In this document: positions 11,832 through 24,846 of the stretch, in pieces
Layout: every line of letters begins with the position of its first letter
How positions within the stretch are numbered: the first letter of the stretch is position 1
NCBI GenBank assembly: GCA_050084985.1
Contig: JBITNC010000001.1
Coordinates: 147,312,001-147,376,000, forward strand
Origin: Nageia nagi
Taxonomy: Eukaryota > Pinophyta
Direction of reading: 5' to 3'
DNA length: 64,000 bases
The notes under the pieces: model-generated
What the model was told of the DNA's origin: nothing
The model's database searches: none
The model's input: the letters and a program-made list of their open reading frames with translations, nothing else
Position numbers and translations under genes: made by a program

Positions 11832-12689
11832 CTATAGGTTGCTATAATATTTCCAAAAATATGTTTAGTCATCCAACTTAACAATTTTTGTTTGGATGGT
11901 ATAGGCATTTTATTTTTTTTGGTGGTAGGTCTCAAATAATTTTGTTGGCAAGTGTGGTATTATACAAAATAATTTGGACCCTTTATATTAGGTTACAAAA
12001 TATACCCAATAATTTAATACACCTAACAAAAGGAAAAAAATTGTGTAGGGATCCCATCTCCATTATTTTCATAAAATCCCATAATACCCTTGTAACCTCC
12101 ACCACATGAAAAATAATCCTTTTAACTATAAATTTTCATTTCAACCAATTTTACTAAAATCCATAGGTGAAAATTATAAAATTTAAATGAATGGAATATT
12201 CCTTTCCTCATTCACAAATAGTCAATAAATTTTGAAAAATGCATATCAAATTTTTGACACTCATTTTTACTTGTGGTGACCCCTTTGTCTTGCAAGGTAA
12301 ATTTATTAGTGCACACACACATACAATATCAAAATTGAATATTATATGTAATAATTATGGTATATGTATATATGATATATGAAGGTCATTAGGTCTTATC
12401 AATGAATCAACATCAATCATTTATTTACTCTTACCAAATCCATTCTCATAACCAACTCACCCTTGGTCCATTGGGTCTTTAACCTGCATCCCATCTCAAG
12501 TCAACATGTAACCTTTGTCATTAAATCTCAAAGCTAACATCAAATTGATACAACTAATGCATATATCCACACAAAATTACTCATTTCACAACATAAATAG
12601 TCTCAATCACAATCAAATTCTTCATCGTGTTTGAGTCTTAGTAATTACAAATCAGGTGGATTGTTATAGTCATTGTTGTGACATGTCAA

Positions 12690-13110
12690 TTTCCATTCAA
12701 AGCATCTACTACTTTAATTTCCTTTTATTTTATATACTTGATTCTAAAATTATATTCATATATGAACTTCATCCATCATCTTTACCTTTCATTCAAGTAT
12801 GGTTGGGTAAAAATATACTTTAAACTTTGATGATTTCTTTTCAACCTAAATTATTATATAAATAGGTAATGTCTCCATATTTTTAAAGCATGAACTACAA
12901 TTTCCAACTCTTGATCATTAGTTACACAATTCATTTCATGAGTCTTCCATTTTCTTGACTCATAAGCCACTAGATTTCTATTTTATGATAGGAAAACTCA
13001 TAAACCTTCCAAAGAGGCATCAATATACACTAAAATATTAGCATGACGATCTAGAATAGTAAGCGTATGTGCAGTATTGATATTTTCTTTTAGGATGGAA
13101 AAAGCCTTTT
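12690..13110 (-). pseudogene. Gypsy RNase H, copy 2
   Basis: DNA here aligns with 4,450-4,900 of copy 1, for instance the shared run ACTTTAAACTTTGAT near 4,585 and 12,818 and the shared GTCTCCA nearby. Stops are frequent. Function is assigned only through copy 1. Confidence 0.65.
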
Positions 13111-13179
13111 CACACTTTTCTATCTTTTTAAAGTTTTTTTTTTAATATTAGTGATAGGATGGAAAAAGTCTAGTAGATA

Positions 13180-13870
13180 GCTAGACCCATGAAACTTCTT
13201 ACTTTTATCACATTATTTGGTGTAGGACAACTCGATATAGCCTCAAATTTCTTTAGATCAATAGATATCCCATTGTTTAAAATGATGTGCCCTAAGTATT
13301 GAGTTTGTGTGATATAAAATTCATACTTAGATAATTTTCCATAGATTTTATTTTTTCTTCAATACTTCTAAGTCTAATTTTAAATAATGAGTGTGTTCCT
13401 CCTTATTCCTTGAATAAATGAGAATATCATCAAGAAATACAAAAATAAACTTATCAAGATATTTAGATATACATTGTTTATTAAGCTCATGAAGCCTATT
13501 AAAGAATTGCTTAACTCCAAATGTAATATCATAAATACATAATTCTAATACCTTATTTTGAAGATTGTTTTATGTGTATCTAAACTATTCATTCTTTGTT
13601 GATGATAACCTACTCTTAAATCTATTATGAAAAATATAATTGTATCATGTAGTTGATCAAATAGATCATCAATTCTAGGTAAGGGTATTTATTCTTGATG
13701 ATAACTTTTTTTAATATTATATAGTTAGTGTAATGTCTTAGTGTATCATCATTATTTTTCATAAAGAGTATCAAAGCACCCTACGAGGACTCTAGTCTTA
13801 ATCAAACCTTTCTCTAGAAGATCCTAAAGTAACACCTTTAATTCCTATATTTCAATTATTTTAATCCTAT
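13180..13870 (-). pseudogene. Gypsy reverse transcriptase, copy 2
   Basis: Near 13,470-13,390 the minus strand reads DKFIFVFLDDILIYSRNKEE, with an intact FLDD active-site motif. The flanking palm motifs are present but frameshifted and interrupted. As in copy 1, this motif has outlived most of the frame around it. Confidence 0.8.
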
Positions 13871-14179
13871 ATGGAGATTTATATATGCATTCATCTTAAA
13901 ATATCAAATCAATTAAGAAATCAAATTCTCACTTTGGTAACAAACTATCTAGATCATTAGAATATACATCATATAATTCTTATAATAGAGGATAATTATT
14001 TAATATTTCAATGTCCTCATTTTTTTTCTACCTCCTTTACCCTAACATCATATATCATCTTCCCTTTTCTTATTCTTCATTTTTTTACATTACCATAAAA
14101 AGATAAGGTTTAGAAGGTCTTTTTCACTATAAACCTTATGTCTTATCTAATGAACATCAATATAATCAACCCATATCTC

Positions 14180-14470
14180 ATAAAATTTGATTAATTCATT
14201 GTGATCCATTAACCAATCCATGTCTAAAATAGTATAAAAATATGTGAATGGCGCTACATATAAATCCCATATAGTGCTTCCTTTAGGCAAATTTATTTTC
14301 ATGTCCTTAAAACACTATTTAATTAGGATTTTTTATTCATATCCATACCCAAATTTCCACCCATTGATTAAAAATTTTGGTATCATAGGAATTTATTTAA
14401 CCAAATAACTAGAAATAAAACTATTTTTACACCATAATATATCAAAATTTTGAAATATTGGTTGGTGAGA
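14180..14470 (-). pseudogene. Gypsy aspartic protease, copy 2, catalytic Asp lost
   Basis: The active-site loop at about 14,450-14,400 reads LIYYGV, followed in another frame by NSFISSYLV. The catalytic Asp of the L-I-D motif has become Tyr and a frameshift follows it. Copy 1 still has the Asp. Confidence 0.7.
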
Positions 14471-14559
14471 GTACCCAAAATCACCCCAAAATTTGTAAAT
14501 GAGTCACTTATCCTCTTGGTTGAGTTAATATGGTAGCAACAAAAATTGAATATTCCTTA

Positions 14560-15900
14560 GGTTATTTTATCTTAAGTGGATATTGGTTATCATGATGAGC
14601 ACTATTGTAGTTCTAGTGTCTATGTCTAAGTCCCTTTATTAGTTTTTTAGATATATCCTTTGGTTGATTTTGGTTGAATCTTTTCTCCTAAAACCCTTGA
14701 CCTTTATTTTGGTACGCTTAATTTCTATTCACAAAATTATGATTCTACTTTTCATTTTATGAGTTATTCTTTTAGAAATTCTTCCTTTTGTTATTTTTAT
14801 TTCCAAAATATTTCTTTTCAAACTTTGGTTGATTACATCTATTGTGACCATTATTGTTATTGAATTTAAACTTATTATTGTTTGGCTTATAGGCTTGCTT
14901 TTCCTTTTTTGATTTTATGAAACTAATATAATTATTCTTTCATAAGGTTTATTTATGCTTTTCATCCATAATAATATAATTCATAAAGGAATTCTTAATG
15001 CCCATATTTATTTCTTCTCTTTTTGCTAGATCATAAGCTTCTTCTAAAGTTTTGGGACTCAATAAATTGATCACTATTTTAATTTTTGTATCTAGTCCTA
15101 TGATGAATTGATGTATATTCATGTGCTTTTTATACTTAGGTATATATCCAAGGAGTCTCATAAACTTCTAATAATAGTTCTACACACTCATAGAAACTTG
15201 TTGAAGGATGTAGTACTCTTCACACTTTTTATCATAGTAGAATTGAGGGATGAATCTTTTCATGAATGTTGCAACAAAATATTTCCACTTGAGATACTAG
15301 ATCTCATGCTCTATCTTGTACAAGTTCCACCATTCAAGTGTAATATCTTAAATATTGTAGGTGGCCCACATTATTTTTATCTCAAGAGATAGGTTTCTCA
15401 TAGAGAAGTGTGTTTCAACCTCCTCCAACCATATCTTGGATTGTCTACCCTCTTATTTTTTATTGTACTTTAGGATTTGGGTTTTGTTCAAATCTGTGAC
15501 TAATTCCTTTTCTAGTTTACTAGGGTTGCTCATTCATTTTAGTAGGACATACTTATTCTAAAATAGCTTCATCATGTGGTATAATAGCTTATTGATTTAG
15601 AAGATTATTCATAAGCTCTTATTTATTAGCCAATTGTTCCTATAGTTTCATGATGGCTTCTCCACCATCATTCTTCCATATGGAACTATGTGTAAAATTC
15701 TTAATTTTATTGTTATTTAGAATCCTATGATTGATGTTATTCATATTTTAGTTCCTTAATAAGAATACCATGCATTACTACACCTTAGGGCAAGCTTTCA
15801 GAAGATCTTGTAACTTGTTTTGGGGGTTTGATAATATGAATCTAATAAAATGATTTTTATTAGGTGCAAGCATACTCTGTTCAACTTTCCTAGATATGTA
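14560..15900 (-). pseudogene. Gypsy gag, copy 2
   Basis: The best open stretch (15,161-14,949) reads FIIGLDTKIKIVINLLSPKT, matching copy 1 gag (FLVGLDPKIKIVVNILNPKT). The upstream part to 15,900 aligns with 6,940-7,735 of copy 1 but is full of stops. No functional Gag can be made. Confidence 0.75.
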
Positions 15901-15945
15901 CAACAAAAAGGTTATGGATCATAGATCTAAGAGATTGAAATTGAA

Positions 15946-15957
15946 GGTCTAATACCA
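15946..15957 (-). promoter_or_regulatory. Primer binding site, copy 2
   Basis: The minus strand reads TGGTATTAGACC, close to TGGTATCAGAGC of the initiator tRNA-Met site, directly inside the LTR end at 15,959. Confidence 0.7.
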
Positions 15958-15958
15958 A

Positions 15959-16241
15959 TATAGCATCACCACCTATTCTTGACTTCACCAATACCTCAAA
16001 ATTTGATAACTATTTTTTTATTTAATATTTAGAACTTGAAGGATTTAGGAATGATAAAGGAAATCCACATGGGCATATCTACTTTTCTAATTAAATGACA
16101 CATACATGATAAGATTGATCAAATACAAATTAATCAATCTTGTAATAATATTTTTAGAGTTCACTACCATAATGTACACATCATTGGGAAGATAATGCAT
16201 ATGTGACCCCACCATTTCTGTACACTAACTATGCTACAAAC
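15959..16241 (-). repeat. 3' end of copy 2 5' LTR, before the nested LTR A
   Basis: Begins on the plus strand with TATAGCATCACCACCTATTC, the decayed inverse of the LTR terminus, and runs through the conserved 3' block up to CAAAC (16,237-16,241). LTR A interrupts it there. It resumes at 24,847 with CAAAT, in register with the uninterrupted LTRs. Confidence 0.75.
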
Positions 16242-17041
16242 TATAACGACCTAGCCAATTGCACTATTAAGACTCAAGTACCAATGAGGATTATAATGAG
16301 TTTAAGATTGAATTATGTTATGTGATGAATAATTTTTAATAGAGATATGTTTATTTGTGTTGGTTTGATGATGGATTAGAGATTTTATGACATAGGTTAT
16401 AGGTTGACTCGAGATGGAAAGTGCAAATAAAGTTCCAAGGGACCAAGGGTTATTTGGTGATGGGAATGGAAGGGTAAGAGTGAGGAAATGATTAGCATTG
16501 GTTCATTGATAAAATCTAATGACCATCGTAGATCATTTAGATGCATAACATAATTATTAAGCATGATTATTGATTTCAATGATGAATGTGTGGATGTCTG
16601 TATACACTAATGAACTTACCTTGCAAGAAAAAGGGATCACCATTAGTAAAAATAAATGTTAAAATCCTGATGTGTATTTTTAAAATTTATTTTGAAAGAG
16701 GCAAGGAATATTCCATTCTTTTGAATTTAAATTTTTAGTCAAGGTTTTTAATAAATTGGGAGAAATTTAAAAGTGATAATTAAAAAGGACTATTATACTT
16801 TTGTGGATATTACAAGTTATTTTAGTAGTTTATGAAAATAATTAAGATATGATCCCCACCTATCTTATTTCTTTGTGTTAGGTATAGAAAATAATTTTCC
16901 TCAATTTTAAGCTAATATAAAAGAATCCAAAATATTTTATGTCACCACACTTACCAACAAAATTAATTAAAACCCACCTCACAAAAAATAAAATACCTAC
17001 ATCTTCCCCACAAAAATGATTGAAGGGGACAAGTATGTTGG

Positions 17042-17050
17042 CTATAAATA
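17042..17050 (+). promoter_or_regulatory. LTR TATA box, LTR A
   Basis: CTATAAATA, 800 bases from the LTR start and preceded by GG as in LTRs B and C. It is followed by a purine-rich stretch and the pyrimidine-rich leader start that is shared with the other copies. Confidence 0.7.
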
Positions 17051-19596
17051 AGAAGAGAAACCTTAGAAAAAAATGCCTCATATCATATTCTTTTCCTCTC
17101 TTCTCAATTTTAGTCTAGATTTTCATGGAGAAGGCAATCCCCTTTAGTCAAGCCCAAGTGCTTTCCTTTACATTCTATATTTTATTACCAAAATGCTTAA
17201 CTATGATATAGTTTCATTTGGTATTATTTAATATATTTTGGAAGAAAAGAATGTTTTTTAAAGATTTATGAATAGATATCAATGAGGTTAATTGCTATAA
17301 TTAACATTATGCTTGATGAAAAGACATAATATTATTTTATTTGAAATTTTACATGTGAAGCTTGCACTCCTATCTTGATAGGAGGAGTAATTTATTTCAA
17401 AATTTATATAAAGGATAAATTTTAGTTTCCTTATTGTATGGTGCTATACATATTAATTTATTAGTTAAAAATACTATTCTTATGCACTCAAAGCCATGCA
17501 TGTTCATGAGAGTCTTGTTTACAAAAGGACCTATGTCCTTTGCCTTAGTCTCCTAGCATTATAGCATGCCCCCTAATGAGATTTCAACATCTATTTGAAA
17601 TATTATGGGATTGCTTATATGGAAGGTATTAAGAGTATGTTTTTAAGTGTTATTTATTCTCCCATGATGTGATTCGTAGCCTAAAATCTTGTATAGATAA
17701 AATCCAAATAGATAGTAAGCACCATTTAAAGTTTGGTTTTACCCTTAGTAATTGAAAAATTGAGGCCTTGCATATAACTTGTGAGGGATCATATTAGAAT
17801 AATACTCATAAAGGTTTCAAATCTTGGCTTTACATATGATAGTTGTATCATTTTTAAATGCCTTTGTAGTTTTGTATACCCTATAATCATCGCACCATCT
17901 AAGATAGTGTCTTGGCAAGAAAATTTGATAAATAAATCATATGCATCTCATCCCCATTCTATTGACTTTGCATTTCACCAAATGAAGTATTCTTTAAATA
18001 TTTAGATAGTATACTCTATGCTAAGTTTGTAAAGATCATTGGACCTTGGAGAGAAATGTTTACTCTCATGTATAATAAAATTTACCTCCCTCTTTGCGTA
18101 CAAGGTCTCTAGGGTCAAAGTTTACATTATTAAAGGTTTAATAATATGTTTCTCCATTTTAGAAAGCCTAATATTAAAGGGGATATTATATTTATTTTAA
18201 TCCCTAAACAAACTCTCCTAAAACATGTTGTTATTCCAATAATGAGTAGAGCTATGTTGATGCCTGGAAAAGGCCTCCTTAGGTATTAAAACTTGATAAA
18301 ACCCTACATCATCCAAGAAAACACTCTAAATTCATCTTCTTAAAATACCACTCACAATAGTTTGGATTGAATAAACTAAATGGTGGTAAGGGATAAGCTT
18401 CTTAGATAAGATGCATTAAATAAGTAATGTCTAAATTTCATTAATATTATGAATTTATTTTTGAGTAAATGTAGAAAGCAAGTTTATTAAATGATAATCC
18501 AATTATACAATGAGCACTTAATCCTTGAGTATGAAGTAGTTATGATTTTTCATCATAATATTGATGTATAAAGCTTATGGATTATTAAAATGTTCATTTA
18601 ATGTATTCATTTAATAATAATAGATAGTATGCATAATTAAAATCTTTAAGGGTATATAGATTATGACATGCTTGTGTATTGATCTATCTTGTGATCAAGG
18701 AAGGGTGGCAGCCCAAGAGAAGGCATAAAATCCTCATGAGTTCCCACACCATATAGTTAATTACATTGCATCATGTTCATATGGGAGAAAAGGGTTTTCC
18801 TAATCCTCAAACTCTTAACCTTTTTTAGTACTTGTCACTACTTTTGGGTCCTTGGGAGAAACTTGAAAGATGAAGATGGATATTCAATATCAAGAGGAAG
18901 AATATGCTTGAATACTTTCTAGACCAAACTTATTTATATCTACCATGTATACTATAGATTGTATGGAAACCCTCTTGTAAATCATAGGGGTTACCCTAAA
19001 TCTTTGTACTTTAATATCATCAAGTAATAATTTTATAGAATGCAAGTTTGGTGGAAAACTCATGTAATCCCTTTAAGGTTTAATTAATGGGCATATGATA
19101 TACTCTACTCTTTAGTGCATTCTTTTTTATGTCTCTTAAATGTTATAATAGTAACTATAATCCTATATGAATATAAGAGGTAATACAAGAACATTAAGAA
19201 CACTAATGATTGATCTGGGATCAATTATTTTAGGATCGATAGGTCATGGGTGGTTTTCATTTTATAATATTTATTAAAATTAATTATAATATACAAATAA
19301 TTCAAGGGTGTTATTTCAATACCAATGGCTCCCTAAGATATGGGCATGTGAATGTTGGACCCCATGGTGAGCCTAGCCAATAGATATGGGTAGGCTAGTG
19401 TCTCATATCCTTGACAAGGTATCAAATGAGGGTAGGATGTGACAAAACTATGGTTATTAGGTGATAATTATTTAGTAGTCATACTACTTATAGTTTAGCA
19501 CCTAGGAGTATGATGATTATTCCATCGGTAATGATGTTTACCTGCTCATAAGGATATTTGCCTAGGATAAACTATTTGGTTGTATGAGTCAAAGGA

Positions 19597-22500
19597 TGTA
19601 ATGCATCCTCTTATTCTAATAATCCAAAATCCTAAATTTCAAACCAATTTTTATTTATTTATTTTAACACTAAAAATATCTATAAATGGAGTCAAATGAT
19701 CCACATGAGTTGTCAATGTTGCTAGCTAGTCAACACCCATATGGTAAGATTGAATAAAGACCAAATTATCCAACCTTGATTAAATCTATTCTGGTGTTCA
19801 TTCTACAATGCTCATCCCATTAAGGATATTCCTTAAATGTGACCCCACCGTTTCCACTTCATGAACTATGTAGTAGGTATTTTGTACATAGTGTAGTGGT
19901 TTCCTACTCAAGGCCCATATCACCCAAGATAACATACATGTACTAGGTTACACATCCTCATCCGATGATAACTCTTCGACTCATAGGAGCAAATAGTTTA
20001 TCCTAGAAAAAATTCCTTATGAGAGGGATACATTATCACCTATGGAAAAGTCATCATATTTATATGTACTTAACTACAAGTAGTATGACTTTCAAATTAC
20101 CTTCACTTGATAATTATAGTTTTATGAACTACTATCCTCAACTGACACCCTATTGAGGGTGTGAGACACTAACCTACCCATATATATTAGCTAGGCTCAC
20201 CATAGAATTTGGAATCCCTATCCCCATATATTGGGGAGCCATGGGTATCAAAATTACACCCTAAAGTGATTTTTATAGTCTAATTAATTTTTAAACAAGG
20301 TTATAAAATAAAAACCACTCAAGACCTAATGATACCATAATGTATGGAGGAAGATTTTAAACAACTTATTTAGGAATTTATGAGATATGTGTAGATTTAA
20401 AAATATCCCATATGCATGGTACTACATAATTACTACCACTTTATAAAATTTCTCATATTATTATTTGGTAATGTGCCTTGAGATGACACTAAAGTTAGCT
20501 ACTACTATAAAGGAAGTATGGTGCAAAGTGGTCCATGGTCAAGGAATATTCTTTTGGAGTGTCATTTAGTGAGGTAGGTTAAACTAATAAACATTCTATT
20601 CCATATTTAGTATCTAATCCTTCTAAAAGTTTATTTTTGATCAATTCAATTCCTTAGGGTTTTTCCTTCTTAGCCTTCATTTCATGTTAATCCTTTTTCC
20701 TTGTTTGGATATCCAAGTATTTCCAAATGTTCCCATAGGATTTCAAACTATTTCATTAGTTACCAATTGATCCATTCATTCCCATTTTGATCCTAAGAAT
20801 CTTTAATATTTCCTAATTTATTCCAAACCTAAATTTGGAACCATAATTCTAAGTTGGGTTCTTTTTTGATCCATTGGGTTTTATTAGGGTTATTGACCTT
20901 ATCAATCTCCTAAATTTAGATATCTTTGTAAACACTCTTGGTCAACAATATTTTTTTATTTATATTAAATAAAATGATCATGTTATAGTCACATACAATA
21001 TTTATTTCATATTAGATGTCATGAAAACTTGATGGTATTGTATAACTCTATTCAATTATAACATGTATCCATTAATTTTTTGAACAAAGTAAGAGAAACA
21101 AGAAATATTGAATTAATAAGATACATATATTTATTAACTATAGAGCATCTACTAAAGAATCTCACAAAACCATCCATCCATTATTAAAACTTCATGAAAC
21201 TACCTTTCATTAAATATTACAAGCATAAGTTAATATAAAGGAAATAATAACATTTACAAATGATCTTAGGATACAAATAGGAGTGTAACTTCATTAATGC
21301 ATAAATAGGTCCTATTTACAAGCCATGCCATAGCAATTTGTTCATTAATACATCTTTGCCTCATTATAGAAACACCTTGTTGATCTTCAATACATCTTTA
21401 TCGAGTCTTCATCATCTTTTGTTGAGCTTCTTTCCAAGGATATGTATAGAATTAGATCAAGTACTAGGAATGGTATAGAGTTTAAGGATCAAGACAACCC
21501 TTTTTTACTTATGACCATAATGCATTTTTTAATGGTATCTAAAATATTAAAACATTTCTATAGATCTCAATAGGTTTGAAGGTCCTCTCTTCCTTGCTCA
21601 CATTTAAAAGCTAATTGATACACAAGAATCTTTCTCAAAGAAATATCATTATTACCTCATAGTACACATCTTCCAATATTATTTTATTCTCCATTATAAT
21701 AATACTTTAATGATGTATACTATATAATTTTATTCAATAAATACCTAGTCATATTTCCTTTATTGAAACTTCTTTAAAATCAAAAATACCTTACCTATAT
21801 TTTAAATATAATCCTTACTATCATATATGTTGTATGCAATTAATTAAGAGAAACTAATCATTCTACTTCCTCATGTGTTTGTACAAGACAACTTGATGAG
21901 ACACACCATGGATGATGTACGCCAATCATATTATATGTCAAAGGTATTTTTGGAAAGGTTTGGAGGAATTCAGGCTTCAATATATAAAATATTTTTGAAC
22001 CTAGCCTATGCATTTGGGGATTTGGAAATACAATAATCAATTTTCCTAAGTCTCAGCATTTAGAGAACACAACTAAAATAAATTTTATATAATTTCTCTA
22101 AAACAACTATTGAATTAGAAAATGTAGAGAAAAAGGAGAAGGTCTCTCATGCTACTTGGAGCTAGTAGCAAGAGTAGACATGTTGAGGAAGAGATTTTTA
22201 TTAATAGCATCAAAAAAATAAACATATATCCCAAGGCATTAAGAGATTCATAGAGAAGAGGCAACACCTATTTGAATAAATTTTAGATGCATGAGGTTAG
22301 GCATAGGATAAACTATATTTGACATTCTTTCCTTAGCTTTACTATTTCCTAAATACAATTAAATGAAATCAAAATTGAATGGTGTTTTATTTATAGCACA
22401 TCATGAGAAGAAAATGAAAATGAGTAAATAACAAATTTATCTCATTTTTGACTACATCATTTCAAAAACTATTAATTAACACAAGAGCTAAACTCATGTT

Positions 22501-24444
22501 ATTCATAAAATAAATTCTTGTGAACATAGTATGGGGCATGCAATGCTCAATGAAAAAGGCTAATCTAAAACCTAGACAAACAATCTTCCATAGCTTCATG
22601 GTCTACAACTATGAAATATATACTTACAATATGGATATCCTAAGGGGTGCACCTTATTCAATGTTTAAAAATAAATTTTAAAACCTTTTTTGGAAGTTTT
22701 TAGCATATGCCTTTAAGGGATCTTGGGGAGAAGGTATGGAAATCTATTAAAAGTAGTTTCCAAAAGGTTTTACACCAAATATTATGGCCATGAGTACCTG
22801 AATAGCCATGTATGCAAAATATGGGAGAATGTACTAAGATCAAAAATTGTTTGACACCAGCTATGATGAAAACTAGACCCGTGTATTACAATGATGGCAA
22901 GATATGCATAAAAAATGAGTTATCTGAAAAGGGATGATTCTCAGGACTAAGCCAAACCATGCATCCTTTACCAACATTCTTCTAGCATATACCATTAAGA
23001 GAGCATGCGAAGGAGGTAGGGGGTCTTATCAAATAATAGTTGAAATGATTTTACATAAATTAATGTGGCTATGAATCTTAAAGTAATGTAAAACATGAGA
23101 GAAAATATAATAGGGATTAGAGCCAAGAAATCAAAATGTAAAAATTGGATTTTTTTCCAAAGTATGAGCTTCCATGAACTTTTCATAATAGAATTAATTG
23201 ACTAAGCTCATCAATATATTAAAATACATAACATATTTATGCTCAAGACTTCCCATAAATTTAAATAAAATGGGGAAAACTAAAAGGATCCCACTCCTTT
23301 ACTTTTTAAAGAAAATATAAGGTACCAACCTTCACATGCAACATGTCAAGAAAAATAATCAATATGTCTCTTCAAATGGTATAAGACCTCCAATAGTAAT
23401 TAATTATATGAAACTTTATTGAATAATACTTTTCATACAACTCATTAAATAACATGAAAATAGGAATACTTTAATTAGGCATTTTAAAAATTCAAAAGAA
23501 TACACCTAAACTTGGAGAGAGAGAAAGACTTCTTTTCTTCACGTAACTCTACACCAAAGCTTGAGAATAATGAGAATGAAATGATAATAGATAGATAGGT
23601 GTTTATTTTTTTATAATGTTCCATCCTTATATTTATAGCCAAGGAGGTTCAAATATGTCCAAACAAATTTCTCCTCATATCTTCAATAATTTTTGGGATA
23701 GGTTTGATTAAATTTGTTGATGATTGAAATGAAATTTAATACCTTGGAACCTTTCTTATTAAATGAAAAATTAGTGGTAACTATTTTCCATAATTAAGAC
23801 ATGAAAACAACAATAAGTAAGGTCATTACTCAATTATTTTCCTAACCATTAAATATCTTGTAACATCACAAGGTGACCTTAGTCCTTTCTAACTTGTCTT
23901 GTTTTAATTTTCACTTTAATTTACTAACAACTATAACTAAAAATTTGAATTTAAAAGATGGGAATATTCCTTGCCTCCTATTTTTTTTTAATTTTAAATT
24001 ACAAAAATTTATAATAGTAAATCAACCACACATCTTACCTGTGATGGTTACCTCAATATGAATGATAATTGTTAACCCACACATGTCCATAAATACACAT
24101 TCATCATGAAAATCGATATTCATGACTAATTATTGTACCATGTAGTTAAATGATCTATGATTATCATTAGGGTTTATCAAAAAACTAATGCCAATCATTT
24201 CTTCACTCTTACCCTTCCATTCCTATCACCAATTCACCATTGGTTCCTTAGGTATTTTTCACACTTTCTATCTCAATTTAACTAGTAACCTATGTTAAGA
24301 CATCTCGAAGCCAACATCAAACTAACACAAATAAAGTATATCACTATTCAAAACTCATCATCACATAGCATAATTAAAGCATAGTCTCATTTGAATCCCT
24401 TATAATAATCAAGTATTAATAATGTAATTGGATAGGCTATTATA
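19597..24444 (-). mobile_element. Solo LTR B of family G, nested in LTR A
   Basis: On the plus strand it begins TGTAATGCATCC (inverse of the LTR 3' end) and ends GGATAGGCTATTATA (inverse of the 5' end), 4,848 bases. AAGGA before and GAGGA after form a 5-base target duplication with one mismatch. Removing it restores the order of LTR A. It contains all LTR landmarks: conserved 3' block, the GACAACCC-containing middle, the TATA box and the 5' end. It is the youngest layer of this three-deep nest. Confidence 0.85.
23630..23638 (-). promoter_or_regulatory. LTR TATA box, LTR B
   Basis: The minus strand reads GGCTATAAATA at this place, 806 bases from the LTR 5' end, in register with LTRs A and C and with copy 1. 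Confidence 0.7.
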
Positions 24445-24846
24445 GAGGATTATGATTAGGTGAGGATGCATAACCTAGTGGATGTACTTTCTCTTAGGTG
24501 ATATGAGCTTCGAGTAGGAAATGAATACATTATGTCCAAAATATATATTACACAATTTGTGAAGTAGAAATGGTGGGGTAACATATGAGGTGTCTCCTCA
24601 ATGGGATAAGTGTTGTGGAGTGAACACTAGAAGAGATTTTACCAAGGTTGGTTAATCCATATTTTAGCAAAGCTTTCCATGTGAGTGCTGACTAGCTAGC
24701 AACATTGACAAGCTCATGTGGATTGTCTAGTCTATTCCTAGATCATTCAAATGATTAAAATAATAAAAAAATTAAGTCTTAACTTTTAGGATTTTGGATA
24801 TCAAAAATAGGTAAAAATACTATTAAGAATAGGTGGATACATTACA

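Larger units (their letters stand above)
3666..12668 (-). mobile_element. Ty3/gypsy retrotransposon, family G copy 1
   Basis: Reading on the minus strand, the order is 5' LTR (12,668 down to 7,755), primer binding site, gag with zinc knuckle, aspartic protease, RT, RNase H and integrase. This is the Ty3/gypsy order, with integrase last. All coding parts carry stops and frameshifts, so the copy is dead, but domain order is preserved. The integrase is cut off at 3,666 and joined to a short LTR remnant. Copy 2 (12.68-15.96 kb) is collinear from gag to RNase H. Because the copy 1 LTR ends exactly where copy 2 RNase H sequence begins, copy 1 may have inserted into copy 2. Confidence 0.85.
7755..12668 (-). 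repeat. 5' LTR of gypsy copy 1, about 4.9 kb
   Basis: The LTR runs on the minus strand from 12,668 (TATAACAATCCACC, decayed from the TGTAACGACCCACC seen at 39,450) to 7,755 (ending GGTGGTAGCATTACA, next to the primer site). Its 3' end, middle and 5' end are all matched by other copies at 16-25, 35-39 and 59-62 kb. At about 4,914 bases it is longer than the remaining internal region. No coding gene was found inside; the open frames at 8,271-8,489 and 11,888-12,109 are short and not conserved as protein. Confidence 0.8.
12677..15958 (-). mobile_element. Ty3/gypsy family G copy 2, internal region
   Basis: Collinear with copy 1 from primer site to RNase H. On the minus strand: gag (15,900-14,560), protease (14,470-14,180), RT (13,870-13,180), RNase H (13,110-12,690). 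It stops abruptly at about 12,677, where the 5' end of the copy 1 LTR begins, so integrase and 3' LTR are missing here. It is more decayed than copy 1. Its 5' LTR starts at 15,959 and is broken by nested LTRs. Confidence 0.8.
16242..24846 (+). mobile_element. Solo LTR A of family G, itself interrupted by LTR B
   Basis: Starts TATAACGACCTAGCC (decayed TGTAACGACCCACC) and ends GGTGGATACATTACA at 24,846, the two LTR termini in plus orientation. It has flanking CAAAC and CAAAT as a 5-base target duplication with one mismatch. Without LTR B (19,597-24,444) it is about 3.75 kb, so it lacks roughly 1.1 kb of the middle compared with copy 1. No internal region accompanies it, as expected after recombination between two LTRs. 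It lies inside the copy 2 5' LTR. Confidence 0.8.
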
